A stretch of 30,632 nucleotides of DNA from Alphaproteobacteria bacterium UBA4588 (GCA_002387605.1 DGJU01000068.1:1-30632), one strand, 5' to 3'; shown: positions 16,535 to 24,744, counted from the first letter of the stretch. Numbers and translations: made by a program. Notes: a model not told the origin generated them from the letters alone.

Positions 16535-17407
16535 ATGGCACAAGAGTATCGGATTGCGTTTCAGGTTCGTGACGAGCTTGGCGAAGGACCTGTGTTTGAT
16601 GAAAGACGGAACCTGTTATTCTGGTGTGATATCAATAGCTGGAGCCTGCATATTGGCGATATTGCAACCGGCTCTGTCCGGAGCATTGGCTTTGGTGAAC
16701 CTGTCTCAGCTGTGTTTCTAACAGAGGGGTCAGACATTCTGATCGCTGCCGCACGTGGTCTTATCTCATTCAGCCCTGAGACAGGCATCCGCACGCCGCT
16801 CATCGATATCGAATCTGGCAATGCCCTAACGCGGGCAAATGATAGCCGTGTTGCACCTGGTAATGCTATCTGGTTCGGGACAATGGGCCGCAAGCTAGAG
16901 GCAGATTTCGGCGCTTATTATCATCTGGCATTTCCCAGCATGAGCGCAAGCGACCTGTTCCGGCCAATCACAATTCCAAATGCTACCTGCTTTTCACCGG
17001 ATGGCAAACAGGCCTATTTCTGCGATACATCACGCCAGCAAATTCTGACCTGCATGATTGATGAAGATACTGGCTTGCCAGCATCACCGCCTGAAATTTT
17101 TGTTGATTTATCAGCAGATGGGCTCAATCCCGACGGGGCGGTTATTGATAGTGCTGGCCGGCTCTGGAATGCACAATGGGGCGCAGGGCGTGTTGCATGC
17201 TATGATAGTAAGGGTCGTTTTGTTGATGCGATTAAGCTACCTGCCTCACAACTCACCTGTCCCTGTTTCGGAGGCGCCGACTTCAAGACGCTGTATGTAA
17301 CATCTGCATCAGAAGGCATCTCTGCTGGGGCAGAGCCGCTTGCTGGCGCTGTATTTGCGATTGAGATGGATATCCCGGGCCTAGCCGAACGCCGCATCAC
17401 ACTTTAG
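16535..17407 (+). CDS. SMP-30/gluconolactonase/LRE family lactonase
   Basis: A six-bladed beta-propeller, metal-dependent lactonase of 290 residues that would open an aldonolactone. Family blocks are LGEGPVFDERRNLLFWCDI (metal-ligand Glu), AIWFGTMG, TIPNATCFSPDGKQAYFCDT, LNPDGAVIDSAGRLWNAQWG and CPCFGGADFKTLYVTSA. The NDATVD-like block reads TRANDSRVAPGNAIWFG, keeping the ligand Asn. AAGGAGA lies 8 bases before the ATG. It is divergent from the XylB-like SDR gene, so a dehydrogenase-lactonase pair (XylB/XylC type) is likely. No sugar-acid dehydratase is present in the window. Confidence 0.88.
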   Translation: MAQEYRIAFQVRDELGEGPVFDERRNLLFWCDINSWSLHIGDIATGSVRSIGFGEPVSAVFLTEGSDILIAAARGLISFSPETGIRTPLIDIESGNALTRANDSRVAPGNAIWFGTMGRKLEADFGAYYHLAFPSMSASDLFRPITIPNATCFSPDGKQAYFCDTSRQQILTCMIDEDTGLPASPPEIFVDLSADGLNPDGAVIDSAGRLWNAQWGAGRVACYDSKGRFVDAIKLPASQLTCPCFGGADFKTLYVTSASEGISAGAEPLAGAVFAIEMDIPGLAERRITL

Positions 17408-17412
17408 GTATG

Positions 17413-17775
17413 TCACGCCTTATCTAGCATCCAGTCATCGGGATTAATATCAAGAAAAGCTTCGATAGCAGCTGTTGCAATCACTGATGTGGTGCCATTT
17501 TCGGCATCATGGACATCAAGCCCGCCAAAAACGACTGTTACAGAGGCATTTCCACGTGGCAACTCAGCTGCGATAATGTCCTTATCTACCTTGTCTGGCT
17601 GTTGCACTGCGATGGTGACTTTCACATTCATATCTTCATGTGATAGCCCAAGCGATCTGAACAGCGTCAGCGAGCTATGATGGATTGCATCCTGAACAGC
17701 CCGTCTGCCGGCTTTGGTATAATCCTGCCCATACAAATCATTACCTGTTCCCATTTCAAGGATAAGCCGTTTCAT
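17413..17775 (-). CDS. Lin0512 family protein, second copy
   Basis: A 120-residue protein of the Lin0512 family, whose function is not known. Recognised blocks are LILEMGTGNDLYGQDYTKAGRRAVQDAIHHSS, split by the usual conserved spacing, then VTIAVQQPDKVD and VVFGGLDVHDAENG. It starts inside the stop of the upstream paralogue (ATGA overlap at 17772-17775) with a strong AAAGGAG site, so the two are made in coordinated amounts and may form a hetero-oligomer. It converges on the lactonase gene with 5 bases between. No signal peptide or membrane helix is seen. Confidence 0.85.
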   Translation of the reverse strand: MKRLILEMGTGNDLYGQDYTKAGRRAVQDAIHHSSLTLFRSLGLSHEDMNVKVTIAVQQPDKVDKDIIAAELPRGNASVTVVFGGLDVHDAENGTTSVIATAAIEAFLDINPDDWMLDKA

Positions 17776-18137
17776 GATGTGGCTCCTTTATCTGAAGCTG
17801 TCATTGCGAATGAAACGACAACTGCTGCATTGGCGATAACCGTCACACCCGTACCATCTGGCTTTTCGATATCAAGCCCGCCTTTGACCGCCCGCACCGC
17901 GCCTTGCCCATAAGGCAGAACAGCCGCAACTTTTTCAATATCCACCTGTTCTGGTTTCTGCACACCAATTTCCACATCAACGATCATCGCTGACTTTGGA
18001 AACCCGAATGCTTCGGCCATACTAAGTGAATTATGCCAGAGCGCATCTGATAATGCCCGTATGCCTGCTTGGGTATAATCTTGCTTGCGCAAGGAGGTTC
18101 CCATGCCAATTTCGAGTGCTACACGTTTTTTCGCCAT
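17772..18137 (-). CDS. Lin0512 family protein, first copy
   Basis: A 121-residue paralogue of the next gene, of unknown function. It shares the pattern ALEIGMGTSLRKQDYTQAG, ALWHNSLSMAEAFG, VEIGVQKPEQVD and AVKGGLDIEKPDGTG with the other copy, with clear but moderate identity, so the duplication is old. It follows the BaiN-type flavoprotein gene after 49 bases and overlaps its paralogue by 4 bases. Ribosome-binding is weak (AGGAC about 12 bases upstream). The family occurs in bacteria in similar two-copy form as far as I recall. Confidence 0.85.
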   Translation of the reverse strand: MAKKRVALEIGMGTSLRKQDYTQAGIRALSDALWHNSLSMAEAFGFPKSAMIVDVEIGVQKPEQVDIEKVAAVLPYGQGAVRAVKGGLDIEKPDGTGVTVIANAAVVVSFAMTASDKGATS

Positions 18138-18186
18138 AACCTATTCGTCCTTGTTAAATGCCCGCTGCTGGGATGCCTGATAAAGG

Positions 18187-19377
18187 TTAGCCTGCTGCGA
18201 GCGCTTCTGCACAGATATAGCCAGATGACCATGCCCATTGAAAGTTATAACCGCCAAGATGGCCAGTTACATCCACCACCTCGCCGATAAAATATAGCCC
18301 CTTATGACCGCGTGCCTGCATTGTACGGGCATCAAGCGCGTCTGTATCTACCCCGCCAAGTGTTACTTCAGCTGTTCTATATCCTTCGGTACCTGACGGG
18401 CTAATATGCCAGTCATTAATCAGATCGCCAAGAGCAGCAAGCTGCTTGTCAGCACAATCTGCTAATCGGCCCTCCATCTGAGCCGATTCCAGAATATCTG
18501 CTGCCAGCCTTTTGGGCAAAACTTGTGATAATGTTGCATGAAGCGTCTGCTTGGGATGCTGCTTTTTATCTGCTTTCAGACTATCGCCAAGCTTATGCTC
18601 CGGCACCAGATTAACAGCCACTTGCTCACCCTCGCGCCAATAGGATGAAATCTGAAGGATGGACGGGCCACTCAAACCGCGATGGGTGAACAGCATGCCT
18701 TCTTCAAACACTGTTTTTCCCGCAGACACACATGCATCTACTGATAGCCCAGAGAGCGCGGCACAACGCTGTTTCATCTCATCGGTAAAGGTAAGCGGTA
18801 CAAGGCCTGCGCGTTGCGGCACAAGCGCAAGACCAAATTGCCGTGCGATATCATAACCAAACCCGGTAGCACCAATTTTTGGAATAGACAGGCCACCTGT
18901 TGCAATCACCAGTGATGTGCCAGAGACATTACCGCTCTCAGTTGATAGCTCATATATGCCATCAGTTACCCTAACCTCAGTGACAGCGCAGCCCTTGCGG
19001 ATCGTAACGCCAGCCCGCTGACAATTCTCAACAAGCATATCAATGATATCTTGGGCTGAGCTATCACAGAAAAGCTGACCTAATTTTTTCTCATGGAAGG
19101 GGATGTTATGTTGTCTCACAAGATCGATAAAATCAGCGGCTGTATAACGGGCAAGCGCTGATTTTACGAAATGCGGATTGTGGCACAAAAAGGCCTCAGC
19201 CCGGGTATGGATGTTGGTAAAATTACATCTCCCCCCGCCTGAAATACGGATTTTTTCAGCTATCTTTCGGGCATGATCTATCAACAGGACAGATAGGCCG
19301 CGCTGGCCTGCCTGAAACGCACACATCAAACCAGCAGCGCCGGCTCCGACAATAACCACATCAAATTGCTGTGACAA
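18187..19377 (-). CDS. BaiN/HI0933-type NAD(P)/FAD-dependent oxidoreductase
   Basis: A flavoprotein of 396 residues in the HI0933/BaiN (YhiN-like) family, whose members reduce double bonds or have unknown roles. The FAD motif GAGAAGLMCAFQAG is at about 11-24, and the family mark ISGGGRCNFTN follows at about 45-55. Later blocks are VIATGGLSIPKIGATGFGYDIA, FTHRGLSGPSILQISSYW, and the C-terminal GLYFIGEVVDVTGHLGGYNFQWAWSSG, which binds FAD. The start is TTG at 19377: an in-frame TAG lies 9 bases upstream and no ATG is available, while AGGGG precedes it closely. It is the third gene of a minus-strand operon, 62 bases after the Ldh gene. Confidence 0.9.
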   Translation of the reverse strand: MSQQFDVVIVGAGAAGLMCAFQAGQRGLSVLLIDHARKIAEKIRISGGGRCNFTNIHTRAEAFLCHNPHFVKSALARYTAADFIDLVRQHNIPFHEKKLGQLFCDSSAQDIIDMLVENCQRAGVTIRKGCAVTEVRVTDGIYELSTESGNVSGTSLVIATGGLSIPKIGATGFGYDIARQFGLALVPQRAGLVPLTFTDEMKQRCAALSGLSVDACVSAGKTVFEEGMLFTHRGLSGPSILQISSYWREGEQVAVNLVPEHKLGDSLKADKKQHPKQTLHATLSQVLPKRLAADILESAQMEGRLADCADKQLAALGDLINDWHISPSGTEGYRTAEVTLGGVDTDALDARTMQARGHKGLYFIGEVVDVTGHLGGYNFQWAWSSGYICAEALAAG

Positions 19378-19439
19378 AAACCCCTACCCTTATCAGAATG
19401 ACCGATATCTTTCCTGCTATGAGGCAATATCCCTGCCTG

Positions 19440-20525
19440 CTACAGAGCAGCAGACGGAACAGCAACCCCCAGCTCATCAGAAATCAGAACTAGCTGGTCA
19501 CGAATGGTCTCATCAAGGTTAATGCCATGTTCTGCAACATGTGCCCGGCGGCGGCGTTCAGGATCGCCCGGAATCACGACAGCCTGCCCCTCAACCCGTG
19601 GCTCTGCGTCACGAATGGAAGCAATAAAAGCGTCTATTTCAGCTACCATCGCGCTGTCTGTATCAAATTTTTTCGGGTCTAGAACAATCGACAGCATCCC
19701 ATTACAGAATTTCCGCTCTATGGCATTTGTCCCAGCGCCCGTGAGCGCGCCAGCCAGAAGCTCACAAGCAAGGCCAAGACCAGAGCCTTTATGATCGCCA
19801 AATGTCTGAATAGCGCCCTCACCGCCGCGCGGGTTTGGAATTTGGCTATCAGCAGACGGGCCATAAATCGTGCGCGGGTTATCTGAATCCTGTCCGTTCT
19901 CATCAACCATCGCATCAGATGGTAATGTGCTGCCGGTTTTTTGGCTTACCAGAATTTTGCCTTCGGCAACACGGCTGGTTGCAAAATCCAGAATATAATG
20001 ATCTGTGCTGCCATCAGCATTATAATGCGGCACACCAATGGCCACTGGCGCTGTAGAAATGCGGGATTGTTTGGCACCGAACGGGGCAACAATGCAACTC
20101 CCGGCAACCGTGACAAAATGGATAGAGATCAGATTTTTATCAGCAAGCTCTTCTGCCCAGCCGCCAATCCTGCCAAGATGGCCTGCATTACGAAGCCCAA
20201 TAAGCGCAAGACCATGTTCTGCTGTAAGCTCAACAGCCTTATCAACAATCTGATGCCCTAGCACCTGACCAAAACTATATTGACCATCAACCAGCAAAAG
20301 CGGGCCCTGCTGCATCAACGTTACAGCTTCGCAGACAGGCCGCACATCGCCCTGTTTGATATAATCAATATAGCGTGGTACCCGCGCAATACCGTGGCTT
20401 GCATGGCCAGAAGCATCAGCATCCACAAGATGCGTGCCGATCATGACAGCTTCTTCTTCTGGACACCCAGCTACTGTAAAAATTGACTTAAGCCAGTCTG
20501 TCATTTCCTGCTGATCAATATTCAT
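19440..20525 (-). CDS. Ldh family (malate/L-lactate/ureidoglycolate) dehydrogenase
   Basis: An NAD(P)-dependent 2-hydroxyacid dehydrogenase of the Ldh_2 fold, distinct from the classical Rossmann malate dehydrogenases. The 361-residue protein has ASGHASHGIARVPRYIDYI with the catalytic-region His, IGLRNAGHLGRIGGWAE, SRVAEGKILVSQKTG, and GDHKGSGLGLACELLAGALTG, all typical blocks. The exact hydroxyacid (malate, lactate, sulfolactate, ureidoglycolate, pyrroline carboxylate) cannot be told from sequence. TAGGAGAG precedes the ATG. It lies 24 bases after the HAD gene and is probably co-transcribed; a HAD that makes 2-hydroxyacids followed by a 2-hydroxyacid dehydrogenase is a sensible pair. Confidence 0.92.
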   Translation of the reverse strand: MNIDQQEMTDWLKSIFTVAGCPEEEAVMIGTHLVDADASGHASHGIARVPRYIDYIKQGDVRPVCEAVTLMQQGPLLLVDGQYSFGQVLGHQIVDKAVELTAEHGLALIGLRNAGHLGRIGGWAEELADKNLISIHFVTVAGSCIVAPFGAKQSRISTAPVAIGVPHYNADGSTDHYILDFATSRVAEGKILVSQKTGSTLPSDAMVDENGQDSDNPRTIYGPSADSQIPNPRGGEGAIQTFGDHKGSGLGLACELLAGALTGAGTNAIERKFCNGMLSIVLDPKKFDTDSAMVAEIDAFIASIRDAEPRVEGQAVVIPGDPERRRRAHVAEHGINLDETIRDQLVLISDELGVAVPSAAL

Positions 20526-20549
20526 CTGTACACTCTCCTACCTAACAGT

Positions 20550-21257
20550 CTATAGACCGAGCTTATCGGCTAAATCATTGAAATCTTGGGCCACAAATTC
20601 CCAGTCTTGTTCTGCGTGTAAATCCTTGGTTTGGCCGACGCCATGTTCAGTCGGGCGACAAACAAACGCTGTTTTCATGCCTGCTGCGCGCGCTTCAACC
20701 AAATCATCATTATGGGCTGCAACCATCATACAGTTTTCTGTTGCAAGGCCAAGGGCAGTACAGGCGTTAAGATAGGCTTTTGGTTGCGGCTTATAATGGC
20801 CAACAACCTCAGCCCCCAGAACAACATCCCATGGCAAGTTGGCATATTTCGCCATATTCACAATCAGGGCAATATTACCGTTTGACTGTGATCCCAGAAT
20901 AAATTTTTGCTTCAGGCGCAACATCCCCTCACTGCTATCTGGCCAGCCGGGCAATCGGTGCCAAGCAGTGACCAGAAAATCCTCATCTTCAGCACTAAGC
21001 GCGCCTAACCCAAAATCAGTTGCAACCTTTTTTAAATTTTCACGATGCAGCACATCTAAAATCGTAAAGCTGCGTCGCCCTGAGCGGACTTCTTCCATGG
21101 CAGGTTGATATTCTGCACGCCAGCTATCAGCAAATGCTGCTGGGTCAAGTGAAACACCCTTTTGGTCTGCGATAATTGCGACATCGCGCGAGATACCTTC
21201 GCGCCAATTTACAACAGTTCCAAATACATCAAATAATAACGCTGTGACCGCACTCAT
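20550..21257 (-). CDS. Haloacid dehalogenase type II (HAD superfamily)
   Basis: A HAD-superfamily hydrolase resembling L-2-haloacid dehalogenases, which displace a halide from 2-haloacids to give 2-hydroxyacids. The nucleophile is Asp10 in LLFDVFGTVVNWREG. Further blocks are SQSNGNIAL (motif II), HYKPQPKAYLNACTALGL (motif III Lys) and MVAAHNDDLVEARAAGMKTAFV (motif IV). The start is the ATG at 21257, because GGGGAA is 6 bases ahead of it but abuts the alternative ATG at 21263; this gives 235 residues. It heads a likely five-gene operon ending at 17413. Some members are phosphatases or fluoroacetate-inactive paralogues, so the dehalogenase activity is inferred. Confidence 0.88.
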   Translation of the reverse strand: MSAVTALLFDVFGTVVNWREGISRDVAIIADQKGVSLDPAAFADSWRAEYQPAMEEVRSGRRSFTILDVLHRENLKKVATDFGLGALSAEDEDFLVTAWHRLPGWPDSSEGMLRLKQKFILGSQSNGNIALIVNMAKYANLPWDVVLGAEVVGHYKPQPKAYLNACTALGLATENCMMVAAHNDDLVEARAAGMKTAFVCRPTEHGVGQTKDLHAEQDWEFVAQDFNDLADKLGL

Positions 21258-21356
21258 GCACATTTCCCCATCAGTTTGTTTTATGCTGTTCTATGTTAAA
21301 CAGATTGACGAGTGATTGCTTGCATGAAAAGTTAAAAAATAGTTTTACGCCTTCAT

Positions 21357-21392
21357 CTTAGTTAGGAAGCCCCCCTCACCTTAGTTAGGAAG
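21357..21392. repeat. 13-base direct repeat carrying the ribosome-binding site of the aldo/keto reductase
   Basis: CTTAGTTAGGAAG occurs at 21357-21369 and again at 21380-21392, a 23-base period. The second copy supplies AGGAAG four bases before the ATG at 21397; the first copy supplies an upstream duplicate ribosome-binding site. Confidence 0.8.
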
Positions 21393-21396
21393 TTCA

Positions 21397-22353
21397 ATGT
21401 CTCAACAACGTGTCTATGGCCCAAATGGCCTTACAACTTCTCCTCTGTGTTTTGGCACCATGCAGTTTGGCGGCCGTGCCAGCGAAGCACAATCTGCTGA
21501 GATGTATGCTGCCTGCCGTGAAGCAGGTATCAATTTTTTCGACACAGCATGGGTTTATACAGAAGGGCGTTCAGAAGATATTCTGGGCAGGCTGATAGCA
21601 CCGGAACGCGACGACATCATTCTTGTTACCAAAGCAGGCGCAGAAGGCGGCTGTAGCCCTAAAAATATCCGCTCACAGCTCGAACAAAGCCTGACCCGGA
21701 TGAAGCTGGACTATACCGATATTTTCTTCCTGCACCGGTTCGATGATGATGTGCCATTAGAAGACACATATAAAGAAGTCCACGCCCTCAAGCAGGAAGG
21801 CAAGTTTCACCATCTAGGTGTATCAAACTATGCAGCATGGCAGATAATGAAGGCACAAGGCCTTGCCAAGGCGCATGGTTTTCCAGAGATCGAAATCCTG
21901 CAACCAATGTATAATCTTGTAAAGCGTCAGGCTGAAGTTGAAATCCTGCCAATGGCAGAAGCTGAAAATATTGGTGTTATCAGCTACAGCCCGCTTGGCG
22001 GCGGCCTGCTAACCGGTAAATATGCCAGCACTGCGCCATCAGATGAGGCTGGCCGGCTTGGCTGGGACCCCAAATATACAGCCCGATACGCTCAGGACTG
22101 GATGCATCAGGCGGCGGCTAACCTGCAACTCATTGGCAGCGAATTTGGCTATGATCCTATTGCACTGGCCGTTGCGTGGGTTGCAGCCCATAGCGGCATT
22201 ACAGCACCGATTATCAGCGCCCGTACAGCCGACCAGCTACGCCCCTCACTTGGCGCTATGGACGTGAAGATGGATGACGCTCTTTATGCAGCTTTATCAG
22301 CACTTGTGCCAACACCGCCGCCTGCAACAGACCGGCTTGAAGAACAGTCTTGA
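21397..22353 (+). CDS. Aldo/keto reductase
   Basis: An NADPH-linked (beta/alpha)8-barrel reductase of 318 residues. The catalytic tetrad is visible: Asp49 and Tyr54 in NFFDTAWVYTEGRSED, Lys79 in ILVTKAG, and His113 in IFFLHRFDDD. The cofactor-binding half has LGVSNYAAWQ, VISYSPLGGGLLTGKY and a late PIISARTADQLRPSLGAM. It resembles the general AKR group that includes sugar and stress aldehyde reductases (YdhF/IolS-like); substrate unknown. It is divergent from the HAD operon across about 140 bases and is followed after 110 bases by an oxygenase gene on the same strand. Confidence 0.93.
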   Translation: MSQQRVYGPNGLTTSPLCFGTMQFGGRASEAQSAEMYAACREAGINFFDTAWVYTEGRSEDILGRLIAPERDDIILVTKAGAEGGCSPKNIRSQLEQSLTRMKLDYTDIFFLHRFDDDVPLEDTYKEVHALKQEGKFHHLGVSNYAAWQIMKAQGLAKAHGFPEIEILQPMYNLVKRQAEVEILPMAEAENIGVISYSPLGGGLLTGKYASTAPSDEAGRLGWDPKYTARYAQDWMHQAAANLQLIGSEFGYDPIALAVAWVAAHSGITAPIISARTADQLRPSLGAMDVKMDDALYAALSALVPTPPPATDRLEEQS

Positions 22354-22463
22354 TAGGAGGTTATCTGCCCGCCACCCAAAGGGGGCGCGGCGGTGCATAA
22401 GAGATAATATCAGGAGAAAAAGGAGCCTAGCGTTAGCAGGCTAAGCAACCAAAAGGAGATATA

Positions 22464-23318
22464 ATGGCCACATATCAGACAGAACAGCCGCCCGCCAGCT
22501 CCCCCACTGCGACTTTTCGCGATGATTATAAGCGTGATGGCTTTGCGTTTCCGGTGCCGGTGCTCAGCACAGCAGATGCCGCCAGCATGCGATATGACCT
22601 TGAACGTGCAGAAGAAGCTGTCGGTGATGATATCGACAGGCTAAAGCTACTCCGCGCTTATCCTGAGCGGCTTATTCCATCATTTTATGAGGTGCTGTTT
22701 CATCCTGCCATTCGCGATGCAGGACAGGCGGTGCTTGGGCCAGACCTTCTTGTATGGGGGTCCAACACCTTTATCAAAGAGCCGCACACAGATAAAATAG
22801 TCTCATGGCATCAGGACCTGACCTATTGGGGTCTTGATAATAATGAAGAGGTGACCTGCTGGCTTGCCCTGTCAGATGCCACAACAACAAGCGGCTGTAT
22901 GCAATTTGTTGCCGGTAGTCATAATGAGATTATCCAGCCGCATCATGATAGCTTTGCAGAGAATAACTTGCTGTCACGGGGCCAGGAACTAGCGGTTGAT
23001 GTTGACCCGGCCGATGCAACTGATATTGAACTACGCGCTGGTGAAGCCTCATTCCATCATGGCCATTTATATCATGCCTCTGGCCCGAATAGCAGTGATG
23101 ATAGACGCATCGGTGTTGCCATCCGGCTGATTACGCCTGTGATGAAGCAACGCGGGGCAGAAAAGCTAACCGTTACAAAAATCTCAGGAACCGATAGCTT
23201 TGGTCATTTCAGTCACGGCCAGCCACCGCGCGGCTTTCTTGATGATGATGATTTTGCTGAGGCTCTTGCAGATAGAGAGCTGCGCAACAGCATTATGTTC
23301 GCCGGCGCCAAACAGTAA
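22464..23318 (+). CDS. Phytanoyl-CoA dioxygenase family Fe(II)/2-oxoglutarate oxygenase
   Basis: A non-haem iron, 2-oxoglutarate-dependent hydroxylase of the PhyH family, 284 residues. The iron triad is His116 and Asp118 in SWHQDLTYWG and probably His204 in HLYHASGPN, with Arg214/Arg215 following at the 2-oxoglutarate carboxylate position. The block SGCMQFVAGSHNEIIQPH is the family core. AAAAGGAGAT precedes the ATG. Bacterial PhyH-family members hydroxylate varied small molecules (lipids, ectoine, mitomycin-type compounds), so the substrate is open. The next gene is also an iron-dependent hydroxylase-type membrane protein, which hints at shared lipid or sterol-like chemistry, but that is inference. 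Confidence 0.9.
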   Translation: MATYQTEQPPASSPTATFRDDYKRDGFAFPVPVLSTADAASMRYDLERAEEAVGDDIDRLKLLRAYPERLIPSFYEVLFHPAIRDAGQAVLGPDLLVWGSNTFIKEPHTDKIVSWHQDLTYWGLDNNEEVTCWLALSDATTTSGCMQFVAGSHNEIIQPHHDSFAENNLLSRGQELAVDVDPADATDIELRAGEASFHHGHLYHASGPNSSDDRRIGVAIRLITPVMKQRGAEKLTVTKISGTDSFGHFSHGQPPRGFLDDDDFAEALADRELRNSIMFAGAKQ

Positions 23319-23437
23319 CTAGATATAATTCGTACCCCTGTTGCACCCACGCTTGAAACATAGCTGGCTTGGTGGCAGTCTTATTGAGTAACGCATGATT
23401 TTAAGATTTGGTTTTTGATGAGAGTGGAGGTGGTCTT

Positions 23438-24421
23438 ATGAGCCCGTCTGATGATACGCCGCAAACACAGCAGCCCCGAATGGCGGGCTGGCATTTTCAT
23501 CCTGTTCTACCGCTGAAAATTTCGCCCTATTTCATCCTGCCAGTTCGGCTTACCGAAATGTTACGCTGGCTGGTGCGCTCATGGTTGCCGCTGACAGAGC
23601 GCCTGCTATTTCTTGGTCTGGCGATACTTAGCTGGGTCTATCTAACCCCTGCGCTAGAGCTATGCGTGACCATCAGCGCAAGCTGGATTGTGCCTATCTA
23701 TCTTAAAAATCTGGGGCTAATGCTACTAATTGCAGGCGGGCTTCATTTATATCTCTATCGGTTTAAGGGGCAAGGCCGGTCGCTAAAATTCGATAATAGC
23801 ATGGCAAATAAGGATGGCCGAAAATTCACCTTTGGCAATCAGGTGCGCGATAATATTTTCTGGTCCCTTGCGAGCGGTGTGACCGTCTGGACAGCGACCG
23901 AATGCACCTTGCTCTGGCTACATGCAAATGGTTATGCCGCATCGATGAGCTATGCTGATAATCCGCTCTGGTTTATTGGGTTATTTATGTTGGTGCCGGT
24001 CTGGAATAGTAGCTGGTTCTTTGTCATTCACCGCGCCTTGCACTGGCCGCCCCTATATAAGCTGGCGCATCATGTGCATCACCGCAATGTGTCTGTCGGG
24101 CCATGGTCTGGCAATGCAATGCATCCTATTGAGCATGTTATCTGGCTGTCTGGCGTGTTTATTTACGCGTTCATTTCCTGCAATCCGCTCCATATTATCT
24201 TCTCTCAGCACTTATCTATTCTGGGCGCTGTTGTGTCTCATAGCGGTTATGAAGGGCTGGTTATTGGTCAGAAGCGCAGAATGAAAATGGGCGATTTTTT
24301 CCATCAACTACATCATCGCTATTATGATTGTAATTATGGAACTGCCGAAGTGCCGCTCGATAAATGGCATGGCTCATTTCATGATGGTACAGCCGAAGGC
24401 GCAAAAGTTCTAAAACGCTAA
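23438..24421 (+). CDS. Fatty acid hydroxylase/sterol desaturase family membrane protein
   Basis: An integral-membrane di-iron oxygenase. The eight-histidine pattern is clear: HRALH (198-202), HHVHH (211-215) and HQLHH (289-293), with His228 and others between, in a 327-residue protein with hydrophobic segments at about 54-77, 90-106, 142-162, 178-196 and 233-265. The start is ATG at 23438 with GGAGG 7 bases upstream; a TTG at 23408 is rejected. Family members hydroxylate or desaturate fatty acids, sterols, carotenoids or sphingolipid-like chains. It follows the PhyH-family gene after 119 bases and is followed by a terminator-like hairpin. Confidence 0.9.
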   Translation: MSPSDDTPQTQQPRMAGWHFHPVLPLKISPYFILPVRLTEMLRWLVRSWLPLTERLLFLGLAILSWVYLTPALELCVTISASWIVPIYLKNLGLMLLIAGGLHLYLYRFKGQGRSLKFDNSMANKDGRKFTFGNQVRDNIFWSLASGVTVWTATECTLLWLHANGYAASMSYADNPLWFIGLFMLVPVWNSSWFFVIHRALHWPPLYKLAHHVHHRNVSVGPWSGNAMHPIEHVIWLSGVFIYAFISCNPLHIIFSQHLSILGAVVSHSGYEGLVIGQKRRMKMGDFFHQLHHRYYDCNYGTAEVPLDKWHGSFHDGTAEGAKVLKR

Positions 24422-24479
24422 AATAAAACAATGGCAGAAGGCTTTGCTTTCTGATTTTTGCGCTATATGACGTTATGTG

Positions 24480-24504
24480 GCTCCGCCAGTAAGGAGCGCT
24501 TTTT
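24480..24504 (+). terminator. Candidate terminator between the hydroxylase and DUF2805 genes
   Basis: GCTCC (24480-24484) pairs with GGAGC (24493-24497) around 8 bases, followed by GC and five T residues (24500-24504). The stem is short, so termination is probably partial. The DUF2805 start follows 21 bases later. Confidence 0.5.
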
Positions 24505-24525
24505 GCCTTTAAGGGAAATCCTATA

Positions 24526-24741
24526 ATGACGATGCGCCCTGCCCTGAGCGAAGCCGAAATAAGCGATATCATTCAGATGGCGTTATCTGATCATGATAGC
24601 TTTGCTCAGATACAGATGCTTTATGGCCTGCCTGAAAAGGAGGTCAAAGCCCTGATGCGATCATCTCTGAAACGTGGTAGCTACCAAGCATGGCGCAAAC
24701 GGGTCCGCCAATTCTCAGACCGTCGTGCCCATTATAAATAA
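24526..24741 (+). CDS. DUF2805 / TIGR03643 family small protein
   Basis: A 71-residue protein of unknown function. The family pattern is visible: LSEAEISDIIQMALSDHDSF, LPEKEVKALMRSSLK and SYQAWRKRVRQ, a small helical basic protein that might bind nucleic acid. AAGGGA precedes the ATG at a good distance; a second ATG lies two codons in. It converges on the isopropylmalate-type dehydrogenase with only 3 bases between stops. Confidence 0.85.
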   Translation: MTMRPALSEAEISDIIQMALSDHDSFAQIQMLYGLPEKEVKALMRSSLKRGSYQAWRKRVRQFSDRRAHYK

Positions 24742-24744
24742 TAC

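Noticed and set aside
17413..18137. The two Lin0512 genes as one frameshifted gene
   Set aside because: Each copy has the full family pattern from start to end and its own start codon, so they are complete paralogues.
22369..22393. CCGCC / GGCGG inverted repeat after the aldo/keto reductase as a terminator
   Set aside because: Arms are short, the loop is long and no T tract follows; support is too weak to list.
23408..23437. TTG at 23408 as the start of the fatty-acid hydroxylase
   Set aside because: The ATG at 23438 is preceded by GGAGG at a good distance and the extra ten residues show no conserved feature.
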